From: Furfurilactobacillus milii
GTDB taxonomy: Bacteria; Bacillota; Bacilli; Lactobacillales; Lactobacillaceae
Assembly: GCF_009864005.1 (NCBI RefSeq)
Contig: NZ_WEZQ01000009.1
Location: 31,920 to 95,919, forward strand
Direction of reading: 5' to 3'
Length of the DNA: 64,000 nt
This document shows positions 45,162 through 53,851 of this stretch, piece by piece (within the stretch, counting starts at the first letter, position 1; every line of letters starts with the position of its first letter). The notes beneath the pieces were generated by a model. It saw nothing but the letters and a program-made list of their open reading frames with translations, ran no database searches and was not told where the DNA came from. The position numbers and the translations under genes were made by a program.

Positions 45162-45485
45162 ATGTGTGTCCTCTTTTCTAAGCCGAGACTTGTAATGACT
45201 TAATTATACCATTTCGCACGTTACGCTGGCCGGTTCTGTGTTTACGAGAAGTGAAGGGCAATCCGTTTTAGGAATGAATGTTGAAGGCCAGTTAGATTAG
45301 AGAAAATAGCTGAAATCAATGGTCCCGTGAGCATGGCAAACCTTCAATGGAACTGATAAAATTCGGACCAATTGTTCTATACACGAAATATTTCACGCTA
45401 AAACATCTGCTGCGAGTGGACTAATACAGTACATAAGCAACTTATACCGTTTTTAAATTAATTAAAATAAAATTAGCAAAATTCG
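45162..45485. other. intergenic region, no gene seen
   Basis: About 320 bases between hflX and the next oppA. AT-rich toward the right, without ORF, terminator or clear repeat. It holds the hflX promoter, not placed. Confidence 0.4.
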
Positions 45486-45514
45486 TTGACTTTAATCTTA
45501 TTTTAATCTATTAT
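45486..45514 (+). promoter_or_regulatory. promoter of oppA (second)
   Basis: -35 TTGACT (45486-45491), 17-base spacer, -10 TATTAT (45509-45514). A hairpin follows in the leader (GGAAT 45564, TCACC/GGTGA, ATTCC), ending just before the ribosome site. Confidence 0.65.
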
Positions 45515-45608
45515 CATCACAACTTTTCAAAACATAAGTTGCCGCGAAAAGTACATAGCTTGGAATGCATCACCACAATAAGGTGAATTCCACAAGGAGT
45601 GTGGTTGA

Positions 45609-47243
45609 ATGAAGGTTCGTAAAATTTTAGCAATGGGTGCAACAGCGACGTTATCCGTATTAACGTTAGCTGCGTGTGGTAACAAGGGTGCGTCAGGGCA
45701 TAAGGGCGAGTTAAACCTAATGGAATCTGCCGAAATGCCGACACTAGATCCTTCGATTGCGACAGACAATGTTTCAATGACGGCGTTATCGAACACATTT
45801 TCAGGAATTTATCGAATTGGTAAGGATGCTAAGCCACAAAATGAGTTGGCAACGAAAACGACGGAATCGAAAGATGGGCTTCACTGGACATTTGATTTGC
45901 GTCACGGAACGAAGTGGTCAAACGGGGATCCGGTTACTGCTCAAGATTTCGTTTATTCCTGGCAACGCACAAACAGTCCAAAGACAGGGTCACAATATGC
46001 GTATCTGTTTGAAGGCGTGAAGAACGCGGATGCTGTTCAAAGTGGCAAGATGAAACCCAGTGCTTTAGGAATTAAGGCTGATGGCAAGTACAAGCTATCC
46101 GTTACGTTGTCCAAACCAATTCCATATTTTAAACTGTTACTTGGTTTCCCAAGCTTCTTCCCACAAGACAAAAAGGTCGTTGATAAGTACGGCAAGAAGT
46201 ATGGGCAAACATCTGCTACCCAGGTTTACAACGGACCATTTAAGGTTCAAGGGTACAAAGGAACCAATGCTAAATGGGACTGGGCCAAAAACAACACATA
46301 CTGGGATAAAAAGAACGTTAAGTTAAACAAGATCAATTTCCAGGTTGTTAAGGAAAACAGTACGCAATTAAATATGTACAACTCTAAGAAGGCAGACCTG
46401 ACTCAGTTGAGTGGGGACCAAGTTGCTCAATATAAGAACAACAAGAATTATATTTATCGGCCTGGCTCATCAGCTGCTTATCTTGAATTGAATGAAGAAA
46501 AGGTCCCAGCATTCAAGAACCAAAAGATCCGGGCTGCATTATCATACGCAGTTAGCCGGTCACAATTGACTAACAATATTTTGCAGGACGGTTCCAAACC
46601 TGCGACGACGTTTACGCCTTCCAAGTTGGCCAAGGATCCAAACACTGGCGAGGACTTTGCCAAAGAAGCCGCAGTTAAGGGCGCTTTGACGCAGAACCTG
46701 ACTAAAGCTAAGCAATTGCTTAAGCAAGGGGAACAAGAAGCCGGCATTTCCGATTTGAAATTCACGTTGATGGCTGATGACACTGACACTGGTAAGAAGA
46801 ATGCTGAATTCTTGCAGTCTGAATTCCAGAAGTTACCAGGTGTTAAGGTGACCGTGCAAAACGTACCTTATAAGACGCGGTTAACCCGTTCTGCTGCTCA
46901 CAACTTCCAGTCCGTTGTTACACTTTGGGGCGCTGATTACAACGATCCATACACGTTTGCTCTGTTCACATCAGACGGAACTTACAATGATGGTTTGTGG
47001 AAGAATGCCACGTATGACCAGAATGTTAAAGATTCCGCTGGTAAGAATGCGTTGAACAAGGAAGCACGGTTCAAGAACTTAGTTACCGCTGATCAAACGC
47101 TGGTTAAGGATTATGGTGTTCTGCCATTGTACACTGGTTCATTCTCTGGCTCTGGTCCATTCTTGCAACGTCCATATGTCAAGGGAATTATCTACAATTC
47201 AGCTGGTATCAACTGGAATTACAAGTACGCGTACGTGAAATAA
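45609..47243 (+). CDS. oppA: oligopeptide-binding lipoprotein OppA (orphan)
   Basis: About 544 residues with lipobox LAAC and full SBP_bac_5 body (WSNGDPVTAQDFVYSWQRTNSP, VYNGPFKVQGY, RAALSYAVSRSQL). It is the close paralogue of the OppA at 53.9 kb and also resembles the one at 8.8 kb. AAGGAG precedes the ATG. No transporter genes adjoin, so it presumably serves one of the two Opp systems. Confidence 0.92.
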   Translation: MKVRKILAMGATATLSVLTLAACGNKGASGHKGELNLMESAEMPTLDPSIATDNVSMTALSNTFSGIYRIGKDAKPQNELATKTTESKDGLHWTFDLRHGTKWSNGDPVTAQDFVYSWQRTNSPKTGSQYAYLFEGVKNADAVQSGKMKPSALGIKADGKYKLSVTLSKPIPYFKLLLGFPSFFPQDKKVVDKYGKKYGQTSATQVYNGPFKVQGYKGTNAKWDWAKNNTYWDKKNVKLNKINFQVVKENSTQLNMYNSKKADLTQLSGDQVAQYKNNKNYIYRPGSSAAYLELNEEKVPAFKNQKIRAALSYAVSRSQLTNNILQDGSKPATTFTPSKLAKDPNTGEDFAKEAAVKGALTQNLTKAKQLLKQGEQEAGISDLKFTLMADDTDTGKKNAEFLQSEFQKLPGVKVTVQNVPYKTRLTRSAAHNFQSVVTLWGADYNDPYTFALFTSDGTYNDGLWKNATYDQNVKDSAGKNALNKEARFKNLVTADQTLVKDYGVLPLYTGSFSGSGPFLQRPYVKGIIYNSAGINWNYKYAYVK

Positions 47244-47267
47244 AAGTTCGTTGAATTGGATAGGAAC

Positions 47268-47303
47268 AAAAAAAGAAGCGGCCTGTGCCACTTCTTTTTT
47301 GTC
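47268..47303. terminator. bidirectional terminator
   Basis: AAAAAAGAAG and GGC pair with GCC and CTTCTTTTTT across a small loop (about 47269-47300). It serves oppA and the convergent SsuB-like gene. Confidence 0.8.
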
Positions 47304-47310
47304 TTTTCTA

Positions 47311-48030
47311 TTAGGCAATAACCTGGGATAAAATATCATCTGCCACTGCAGCCACGGCTTGACTGTTGTTACGTGGATAGTTCAATGCATTGTGTTCTTG
47401 CCATGCAAGCCGATGATTTTTGATTACAAACACTTTGTTCGCCATCCTGGCTGCCTCTGTAACATCGTGTGTCACTAAAATAACAGTTAGATGTTCTTGT
47501 CGCCAGATATCGAGAATTAGATCCTGCATTTTACGACGCGTGAAAGCGTCCAATGCGCCCAGCGGTTCGTCTAACAACAGTAGTTTTGGATGCGACATTA
47601 GTGCTCGAGCTAAGGCTACTCGTTGCTTTTGACCACCTGACAGGTCCGTCGGGTAACTCTCTGCAAAGCTGCTGAGATCGACGCGGGCTAAGAGGTCGTT
47701 TGCGTGCTCAATCGACTGCGGCGTATGGTTGCCAAAAGTGAGGTTGTCACGAACGGTCATCCATGGTAAAAGACGGTCATCTTGAAACATGGTTCGGCTA
47801 TCTGTATTTAGTTCTGTTATTATTCGATCTTGTTGGCTGACTTGACCGTTTGTTGGTGATTCAAGACCGGCAATTAAGCGAAGCAGGGTGCTTTTTCCAC
47901 CACCACTCATTCCAACCATGGCCACAAAATCGCCTGATGCAATGGTTGTTGAAACATCATTTAGTACAGTTTGATTGCCATATTCTTTGGATACGTGTTC
48001 CAGTCGTAATAAAGGATTATTTTGTGTCAT
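47311..48030 (-). CDS. ssuB: SsuB/TauB-like ABC importer ATPase
   Basis: About 239 residues. It has Walker A GMSGGGKST, a FQDDRLLPW Q-loop typical of nitrate/sulfonate/taurine importers, signature LSGGQKQR and Walker B LLLLDEPLGALD. ATG 48030 overlaps the permease stop (ATGA). Last gene of a five-gene minus-strand operon. The symbol reflects family; the substrate could be another organic anion. Confidence 0.82.
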   Translation of the reverse strand: MTQNNPLLRLEHVSKEYGNQTVLNDVSTTIASGDFVAMVGMSGGGKSTLLRLIAGLESPTNGQVSQQDRIITELNTDSRTMFQDDRLLPWMTVRDNLTFGNHTPQSIEHANDLLARVDLSSFAESYPTDLSGGQKQRVALARALMSHPKLLLLDEPLGALDAFTRRKMQDLILDIWRQEHLTVILVTHDVTEAARMANKVFVIKNHRLAWQEHNALNYPRNNSQAVAAVADDILSQVIA

Positions 48031-48845
48031 GCGACATTTCCTTTCTGCCAAGAAAGTAGCTGGCGTTCCAAGGCTTTAACCATTGTGTCTGATAATTTAC
48101 CTAGTAGTGCATAAATGATGATGCACAGTAGGATGGTTTTCATATCCAAGAAATCTTGAGCATTGGTGGACATATAACCGATGCCAGAACTGGTGGAGAC
48201 AGTTTCGGCAACGATTAACGTGGTCCACATCACACCAAGTGCGTAACGAATACCGACGAGAATAGTTGGCAAAGCACTTGGAAAAATAATTTGACGAAAT
48301 TGCTGCCAGCGCGTTAGTCCGTATACGTGCCCCATTTCCAGTAGTTCAGGGTCGACACTGGCAAGACCGTGGAAGGTGTTGATATAAACTGGGAAGAAGA
48401 CACCAATAGCAACTAGCGTGATTTTTGCCGGTTCACCGATTCCAAACCAGATAATAACGAGCGGGATCAGGGATAAATGGGGGATGTTGCGAACCATTTG
48501 AACAGAGGAGTCTAGTGCCAAACGCCAAGTGGTGGATAGACCGGTCAGCAGTGCAAGGACGAAACCGACAATAGCGCCAATCGCAAAGCCAGTAGTGGCT
48601 CGAAATAAGCTAACCGCTAGATTACGCGGCAGCTCACCAGATTGAGTTAGTGCGATGCCATCCTGCAAAACAGTTGTGGGCGCAGGTAACACAGAGGCCG
48701 ATAGCACGCCAGCCTGCGCAGTGATTTGCCAAACGATGAGGAGCATCAGCGGTACCAGCCACGGAATCAATTGGCGGCTAATGTGATGTCTGCGACGGGA
48801 TGGCAGTGCTGTTTGATGTTTAAGCTGGGTGGTTGATAATTGCAT
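48027..48845 (-). CDS. ssuC: SsuC/TauC-like ABC importer permease
   Basis: About 272 residues with six membrane helices. The EAA loop is MGHVYGLTRWQQFRQIIFPSALPTI, and the family segment MVRNIPHLSLIPLVIIWFGIGEPAKI is present. It starts 44 bases after the SsuA-like gene. Forms the homodimeric channel with the ATPase below it. Confidence 0.85.
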   Translation of the reverse strand: MQLSTTQLKHQTALPSRRRHHISRQLIPWLVPLMLLIVWQITAQAGVLSASVLPAPTTVLQDGIALTQSGELPRNLAVSLFRATTGFAIGAIVGFVLALLTGLSTTWRLALDSSVQMVRNIPHLSLIPLVIIWFGIGEPAKITLVAIGVFFPVYINTFHGLASVDPELLEMGHVYGLTRWQQFRQIIFPSALPTILVGIRYALGVMWTTLIVAETVSTSSGIGYMSTNAQDFLDMKTILLCIIIYALLGKLSDTMVKALERQLLSWQKGNVA

Positions 48846-48889
48846 AGAAAGTCTCCTTTCAGAGAAACAAACGGTTGGATGGGGAAAGA

Positions 48890-49870
48890 TTACTGGCTTG
48901 TAGTCAACACGGCCTTGCTCACATCAATATCTCCAGAAATGTCATGTGCTTTTGCAAGCGTATCAGCGATGTCTTGTTGTTCCTTAACGATGGCTTGTGT
49001 CATACCCGAAACACTGTAGCGTCGTCGGTCAACCATCTTTGTAACAACTTTCTTGTCTAACGATAGGGCTGAGGACAAATCCTTAATCAAGGTGGTGTGA
49101 TGGCGGTTTGCCCATTCCATCGAGGTTTCCAATTCACTAAGCAAGGTGCTGGAAGTCTTGGTATGCTTTTTGGCATAAGTACTGGTAGCTAAAATGAAAT
49201 CGCGATCTGTTGTGTTTACAGAAGAAGCGGATTCAATGAGTTTCGCGTTTTGTGTGACTTGTGCAGAAGCGACATAAGGATCCCACACGACCCACGCGTC
49301 AACTTTTCCTTGGCTGAAAGCGGTGCTTGCGGCACCTGGATCCAGATCGACCCACTTAATATCGTTAGCGGACATTCCGGCCTTAGCTAACAGCTTCAAC
49401 AATAAGTATTGCGAACTAGAGCCCTTGGAATAAGCAATCTTTTTGCCTTTTAAATCTTTAATCGTTTTGGCGGAGCTCGTTTTGCTGACCAAAAGGCCAC
49501 TGGAATTGGCTCTAGAGGAAGCCGCACCAACGTACACAAGTTTGCTACCACTGGCCTGTGAAGTGATTGGCGGAGTGTTACCAGTACGGCCATAATCGAG
49601 CTTGCCACTGTTAAGTGCCGTGAGTAACGCTGCACCTGTTTGGAACTCTTTCCAAACAACGCGATAACCTTTTTGCTTCATCCGTTTGGCAAACCCACCT
49701 TGGATGCGAGCAATGTCGAAGATGTCACCTTTTTGATAACCAATGCGGACGGTTTTGGTACTGCTTGATGTCTTGGCGTCAGTCTGTGTGTCCATATACC
49801 CCACGCCTGCCACGACTAACCACAGGGCCAAAACGATCCACCATAACCAAGCATGATGTTTTTTCTTCAT
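48890..49870 (-). CDS. ssuA: SsuA-like substrate-binding protein
   Basis: About 326 residues. After a charged start and hydrophobic segment (WLWWIVLALWLVVAGVGY) comes the SsuA/NMT1-type binding fold: RIGYQKGDIFDIARIQG, ALNSGKLDYGRTGNTPPI and KGKKIAYSKGSSSQYLLLKLL. No lipobox Cys, so it is probably tethered by an uncleaved helix or secreted. It begins three bases after the ligase gene. Ligand not determined. Confidence 0.83.
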   Translation of the reverse strand: MKKKHHAWLWWIVLALWLVVAGVGYMDTQTDAKTSSSTKTVRIGYQKGDIFDIARIQGGFAKRMKQKGYRVVWKEFQTGAALLTALNSGKLDYGRTGNTPPITSQASGSKLVYVGAASSRANSSGLLVSKTSSAKTIKDLKGKKIAYSKGSSSQYLLLKLLAKAGMSANDIKWVDLDPGAASTAFSQGKVDAWVVWDPYVASAQVTQNAKLIESASSVNTTDRDFILATSTYAKKHTKTSSTLLSELETSMEWANRHHTTLIKDLSSALSLDKKVVTKMVDRRRYSVSGMTQAIVKEQQDIADTLAKAHDISGDIDVSKAVLTTSQ

Positions 49871-49873
49871 TTA

Positions 49874-51412
49874 TCAGCCTCCAAGTAATGCTTTAACCTT
49901 AGTCCGTTGAATCTTACCAGTAGCACCAGTTGGCAAGTCTCGCCAAAAGATAATTTCTGACGGTACTTTAAAGCGTGACAACTGTTGCTGAACATGCTGT
50001 TGAATGTCCTTTGCTAGCACTTCGCCAGCTACAAGATTAGGTTGAAGGACCACAACCGCTACAACCTGTTCACCATAAATGGCATCCGGCTGACCAACAA
50101 CCGCGACATCCCTAATGTAGCCAAGGCTTAAAATGGCATCTTCAACTTCTAATGGACTAATTTTATCGCCTGAACGGTTGATGATTTCACGTTTGCGACC
50201 AACTAGAAAGAGGTAGCCATCGGTGTCAACGTAGCCCATATCACCAGTCAAAAACCAACCGTTGATGAAGTCTGCCTGATATTGTGGGTCGACGTATTGA
50301 TGAATAATGTGTGAACCGCGCAAAGTCACCTGACCAATTTGATTGGCTGAAACAGGTTGATGTCGGTCGTCGACAATTTTCATTTCTGAATTAGTGACCT
50401 GACCGACCGAACCTTGGCGGGGCGCAGATAATGGATTAACGGTAATTTGGCTGGCTGCTTCGGTCATACCGTAGCCTTGAATGACTGGAACACTAAATAG
50501 GTGTTCAAATAATTGTTCTTGGCTGGGCGGTAGTGGGGCAGAGGCACAACGGATAAAGCGCAATTTGTTGAAAATTGTTTCTGGTTGTGGGCTTCTTAAT
50601 AATATTGCGATGATGGCCGGCGCGGCTGACACCCAAGTGATTTGTTCATCATTAATTGTTTGCCAAAACTTGTGTGCGCTGAACTTGTGCGTAATGACGA
50701 GTTGACCGCCTGAAATGATGGTGGCCAATAACGAAATGACCTGGGCATTAATATGAAAGAGTGGCAGCATGACCAATGTGCGATCTTCATCGGATAAGTG
50801 TTGAGAAAGTGCAACATCCTTGGCAGCAGATAATAATTGTGGCGCCGTTAATGCGACGGCCTTTGGTGCGCCGGTTGTGCCAGAAGTGTATAGAAGCGAG
50901 GCTAACTGGCCATCAGTACGTTCATTAAAGGTATCTAGCTGATCATTAGCAAGATGTTTTTGGCCGGATAGACGGTAAAATGACATTGTCTTATGAGGTG
51001 CCAAAATGCAAGGATTGTCGGAGAAAAAGGTGCCCGTTTCTGCTTCAATCCTGGGCAGATTACCTGCGTGTTCATTGCCGAAGAATGCAGCAGCATAATG
51101 ATTTTTCTGAATTGTTTTTGTCAATTCAGATGTCGGCATTGTCGGGTTGGCCGTGTAAGCGATGGCCTTTAAACGGAAGCAGGCAAGCAGGGTAATGACA
51201 TAATCGACGGAGTTAGGTAACGTGATCAAAATTAAGTCACCTTGTTTTACACCTGATTGGGCCATCAAGATGGTTAGCTGTTCAACCAGTTGGTCGACTT
51301 CACCTCTAGTCAACCAGCGTTCGTCACCGAGATCTTTGACGAGGTTGTGGTTCGGTTTCTGCTGAAGAAGATTTGAAATTGAATCGTTGAGTGAGAAAAT
51401 TGAGTTTTTCAT
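49874..51412 (-). CDS. AMP-forming acyl-CoA synthetase
   Basis: About 512 residues. ANL-superfamily motifs are complete: ATP loop YTSGTTGAPKAV, QGYGMTEAA, TGDMGYVDTDGYLFLVGRKREIINRSGDKISP, and the C-terminal catalytic Lys in GATGKIQRTKV. It resembles the oxalate/short or aromatic acid-CoA ligase branch. ATG 51412 is preferred to TTG 51418. It overlaps the upstream acyltransferase gene by 89 bases and is followed at once by the SsuA-like gene, so its acid substrate may be imported by that transporter (inference). Confidence 0.85.
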   Translation of the reverse strand: MKNSIFSLNDSISNLLQQKPNHNLVKDLGDERWLTRGEVDQLVEQLTILMAQSGVKQGDLILITLPNSVDYVITLLACFRLKAIAYTANPTMPTSELTKTIQKNHYAAAFFGNEHAGNLPRIEAETGTFFSDNPCILAPHKTMSFYRLSGQKHLANDQLDTFNERTDGQLASLLYTSGTTGAPKAVALTAPQLLSAAKDVALSQHLSDEDRTLVMLPLFHINAQVISLLATIISGGQLVITHKFSAHKFWQTINDEQITWVSAAPAIIAILLRSPQPETIFNKLRFIRCASAPLPPSQEQLFEHLFSVPVIQGYGMTEAASQITVNPLSAPRQGSVGQVTNSEMKIVDDRHQPVSANQIGQVTLRGSHIIHQYVDPQYQADFINGWFLTGDMGYVDTDGYLFLVGRKREIINRSGDKISPLEVEDAILSLGYIRDVAVVGQPDAIYGEQVVAVVVLQPNLVAGEVLAKDIQQHVQQQLSRFKVPSEIIFWRDLPTGATGKIQRTKVKALLGG

Positions 51413-52553
51413 GGGCAAAACCTGCCTTTCCGGAATTTGTGTGTCGTCGTGGTCGGCCGATAAGGCGGCCAGTCCACGGTAATTTATAAAGTAAATAACT
51501 AATGATAAATGCAGTGCTAAAGATAATTAGATCGTAGATTGGTAACGCGATGAAATAAGTTTTAGTGTTAGGCATCATCGGTAAAATTGATGGCCAGAAC
51601 CAGAGCGCTAGCGTTTGGGTTAAGTAAATACCAAAACTCAGTTTGGCACCCAAGGCAACAAAGCGAGCGGGCAGGCTGTGAGGATGTCGATGCTGGTAGT
51701 CTGCGTAATGTAACCCCAGCAACAGAACAGATAGAATAATCAGCGAGCTGTACACGACCATTAGCGGTTGGTGCATAAAGCTGGATGCGGAAATGTTAAG
51801 TCTGAAAACGTTGTAGTCGAGATAGTAATACAGCCAAATAATGGGGACGAAGACTACTGTGCTGATTAGAATCGGCCGCTCATGCTGTTTGACAAACGCA
51901 ATTACTGACTTGTAGTGAATACTTAGTAATCCACCAGCTAAAAAGTAAAATTGGTATGTGCCGAGGAAACTACCGTAGCTGCGGAGTAAAAATGGCCAAT
52001 GACTGGTATCAACGTGTGGTAGCCAATACTTAATGCTGAAAGCTACGGCCAGTTGGATAAGAAAACTGACGGCCAGAACTAGACCGTGATGTTTCTCCGT
52101 TCGTTTGAGAAGCCAGACAATGGCGGGGAAAACTAAGTACAGTTGAAAAGTAACCAACACATAGTACATAAAGAAGTCACTACCATGAATCACGGTGGTT
52201 AACCAAGTTGGTCCGAACGAGGCAGCGGACAAGTTGCCTTGGAAGAGCGTAATCAGTAAATAAACAGTGATCCAAAAGATGTAAGGTATGCCAACGCCAA
52301 CGTAGCGTTTGCGCCAGAAAGACCATAGGCGAATGGGTCGGTGATAGTAATTAAGAAAAAGCACCATCCCAGTCATGAACATAAATCCTAGCCGGGTAAA
52401 GTGTAAGGATCCGTAAATTTCATTAAGGAACAGGCCACTTCGACCCTGAAATTGAGCATCATATTGTGAAATAGTGTGAACGAGCACGACACCGAAGATA
52501 AAAAAGACACGCATGAAATCAACTTCGTGCAAGTACACTCGTGGTTGCTTCAC
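51324..52553 (-). CDS. membrane acyltransferase (Acyltransferase_3 family)
   Basis: About 409 residues with ten or so membrane helices. The N-terminal VYLHEVDFMRVFFIFGVVLVH carries the family D-x-x-R/F start and an active-site His, as in OafA/YrhL-type enzymes that O-acylate surface polysaccharides. GTG 52553 lies five bases after GGGGGTGA. The C-terminal tail of about 45 residues beyond the last helix is polar and lies inside the ligase gene. First gene of the operon with the CoA ligase and the SsuABC-like importer. Confidence 0.82.
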   Translation of the reverse strand: MKQPRVYLHEVDFMRVFFIFGVVLVHTISQYDAQFQGRSGLFLNEIYGSLHFTRLGFMFMTGMVLFLNYYHRPIRLWSFWRKRYVGVGIPYIFWITVYLLITLFQGNLSAASFGPTWLTTVIHGSDFFMYYVLVTFQLYLVFPAIVWLLKRTEKHHGLVLAVSFLIQLAVAFSIKYWLPHVDTSHWPFLLRSYGSFLGTYQFYFLAGGLLSIHYKSVIAFVKQHERPILISTVVFVPIIWLYYYLDYNVFRLNISASSFMHQPLMVVYSSLIILSVLLLGLHYADYQHRHPHSLPARFVALGAKLSFGIYLTQTLALWFWPSILPMMPNTKTYFIALPIYDLIIFSTAFIISYLLYKLPWTGRLIGRPRRHTNSGKAGFAHEKLNFLTQRFNFKSSSAETEPQPRQRSR

Positions 52554-52587
52554 TGGGTCACCCCCGTTTCTATGGTTGGAAATATTT

Positions 52588-52607
52588 TTTGGTACCAAAC
52601 CGGTTTG
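52588..52607. promoter_or_regulatory. overlapping palindromes, possible operator
   Basis: TTTGGTACCAAA (52588-52599) and CAAACCGGTTTG (52596-52607) are perfect 12-base palindromes that share four bases. They lie just upstream of the acyltransferase operon start, in a position suited to a repressor site. No TetR-like gene is adjacent. Confidence 0.45.
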
Positions 52608-52650
52608 TGTGAGTTTGAATTTAACAACGAGCTCTTAAAGCAAGCTTAAA

Positions 52651-52678
52651 TTGACAAAAAAGTGAGACACGCGATAAT
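52651..52678 (+). promoter_or_regulatory. promoter of the DUF915 hydrolase gene
   Basis: -35 TTGACA (52651-52656), 16-base spacer, -10 GATAAT (52673-52678). Transcription should start at about 52685, downstream of the GTG at 52681, which bears on the choice of start codon. Confidence 0.7.
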
Positions 52679-52725
52679 GGGTGAGTGAGTTAAATCGTTG
52701 TCATAACAGTCGGGAGGGAACTACC

Positions 52726-53538
52726 ATAAAAAGATTAAGAATTTTATGCGTTGTCTTCTTGGCCTGCTTTAGCCTGCTTTTAATGGCAGCAAAAAAGCCC
52801 GCTTCTCAGCGGGCAATTCCAACCTTGATGGTGCATGGCTTTCATGGTGGAACGGAAAGCTTTGATCCATTAATTTATCAGGCAAAACGAACTGCTGGTG
52901 CGCAGCGTGTTCTTGTTGCAGAAGTTGGTGGCGGAATGGCGCCCACTTTAATTGGACACTGGCCTGTTGGGGTTAAGCGACCCATTATCCAAGTTGTATT
53001 TCGTGATAACCATGCTAATTGGACGACCGATGCACAATGGTTAAATGAGCTATTACAAGTGTTAAAAGATCGTTATGGTATCCAACGATACAATGCCGTT
53101 GGACATTCACGTGGATGCCTTGCATTGGTCATTGCCAATGAACATCATCCAGCGTTGCGATTGAAGAAATTGGCATTAGTGGCAGGGACATATGATAGCG
53201 CCTTATTTCGTGAGGATCGTATTCATGAAAATTACTTTTTGCGCACGGGACAGCCAGCAATTGTACATCCTGAATATCAAGAGATTGTAGCTGGCGCCCA
53301 CAATTTTCCAAAACATTTACCGATGTTGCTGATTGCCGGTGATTTGGATAATGGTAGCGATTCAGATGGTGTGGTAACCCTAGTTTCAACAACATCATTA
53401 AAGTCCGCCTTAAACGAGCGTCATGATCATATTACACAAATCATCGTCCATGGTCGTGACGCTGAGCACTCGGCATTAATTCGATGGAACCAACGCGTTA
53501 AATCTGCCGTTATTCGTTTTATTTGGCAGGCCCACTAA
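52726..53538 (+). CDS. DUF915 alpha/beta hydrolase, apparent ATA start
   Basis: About 270 residues. Signal or anchor sequence KRLRILCVVFLACFSLLLMA, then MVHGFHGGTESF (oxyanion loop), YNAVGHSRGCLALV (nucleophile Ser) and a C-terminal AEHSAL with the His: a DUF915 cell-surface hydrolase. GGGAGGG (52712-52718) sits seven bases before ATA 52726, which directly starts the KRLR signal peptide. The only upstream in-frame GTG (52681) has no ribosome site and lies at or before the predicted transcript start. Hence ATA is the likely start codon. Confidence 0.75.
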   Translation: MKRLRILCVVFLACFSLLLMAAKKPASQRAIPTLMVHGFHGGTESFDPLIYQAKRTAGAQRVLVAEVGGGMAPTLIGHWPVGVKRPIIQVVFRDNHANWTTDAQWLNELLQVLKDRYGIQRYNAVGHSRGCLALVIANEHHPALRLKKLALVAGTYDSALFREDRIHENYFLRTGQPAIVHPEYQEIVAGAHNFPKHLPMLLIAGDLDNGSDSDGVVTLVSTTSLKSALNERHDHITQIIVHGRDAEHSALIRWNQRVKSAVIRFIWQAH

Positions 53539-53669
53539 GGGCAGCTTAAGTTATCGTGATAAAAATGAGAACATTCTGTATAAATGTATAAAATCAATTA
53601 GCGACTAAATAGACTAGACCACTAAAATGATTCGACACATAATTGTAATAATGGTTAACAAACACTAAC

Positions 53670-53696
53670 AAGGTGGGCTTTAAGTCGACCTTTTTT
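53670..53696 (+). terminator. terminator after the DUF915 hydrolase
   Basis: AAGGTGGGC (53670-53678) pairs imperfectly with GTCGACCTT, followed by six T residues. Confidence 0.6.
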
Positions 53697-53737
53697 GTTT
53701 GCTAAAAAATTCTAAGCAATAAATGGGAAAAGCTGCG

Positions 53738-53766
53738 TTGACATTCATTGAATTCTCATTTATCAT
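53738..53766 (+). promoter_or_regulatory. promoter of oppABCDF
   Basis: -35 TTGACA (53738-53743), 17-base spacer, -10 TATCAT (53761-53766). A hairpin TTGTTACC-GG-GGTAACAA (53814-53831) precedes the ribosome site. Confidence 0.7.
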
Positions 53767-53851
53767 TTGACACATACTTTTCGAATAGATATTTTATTGC
53801 GGAAGGTCACAAATTGTTACCGGGGTAACAAATTAAAAAGGAGTTGGCGAT

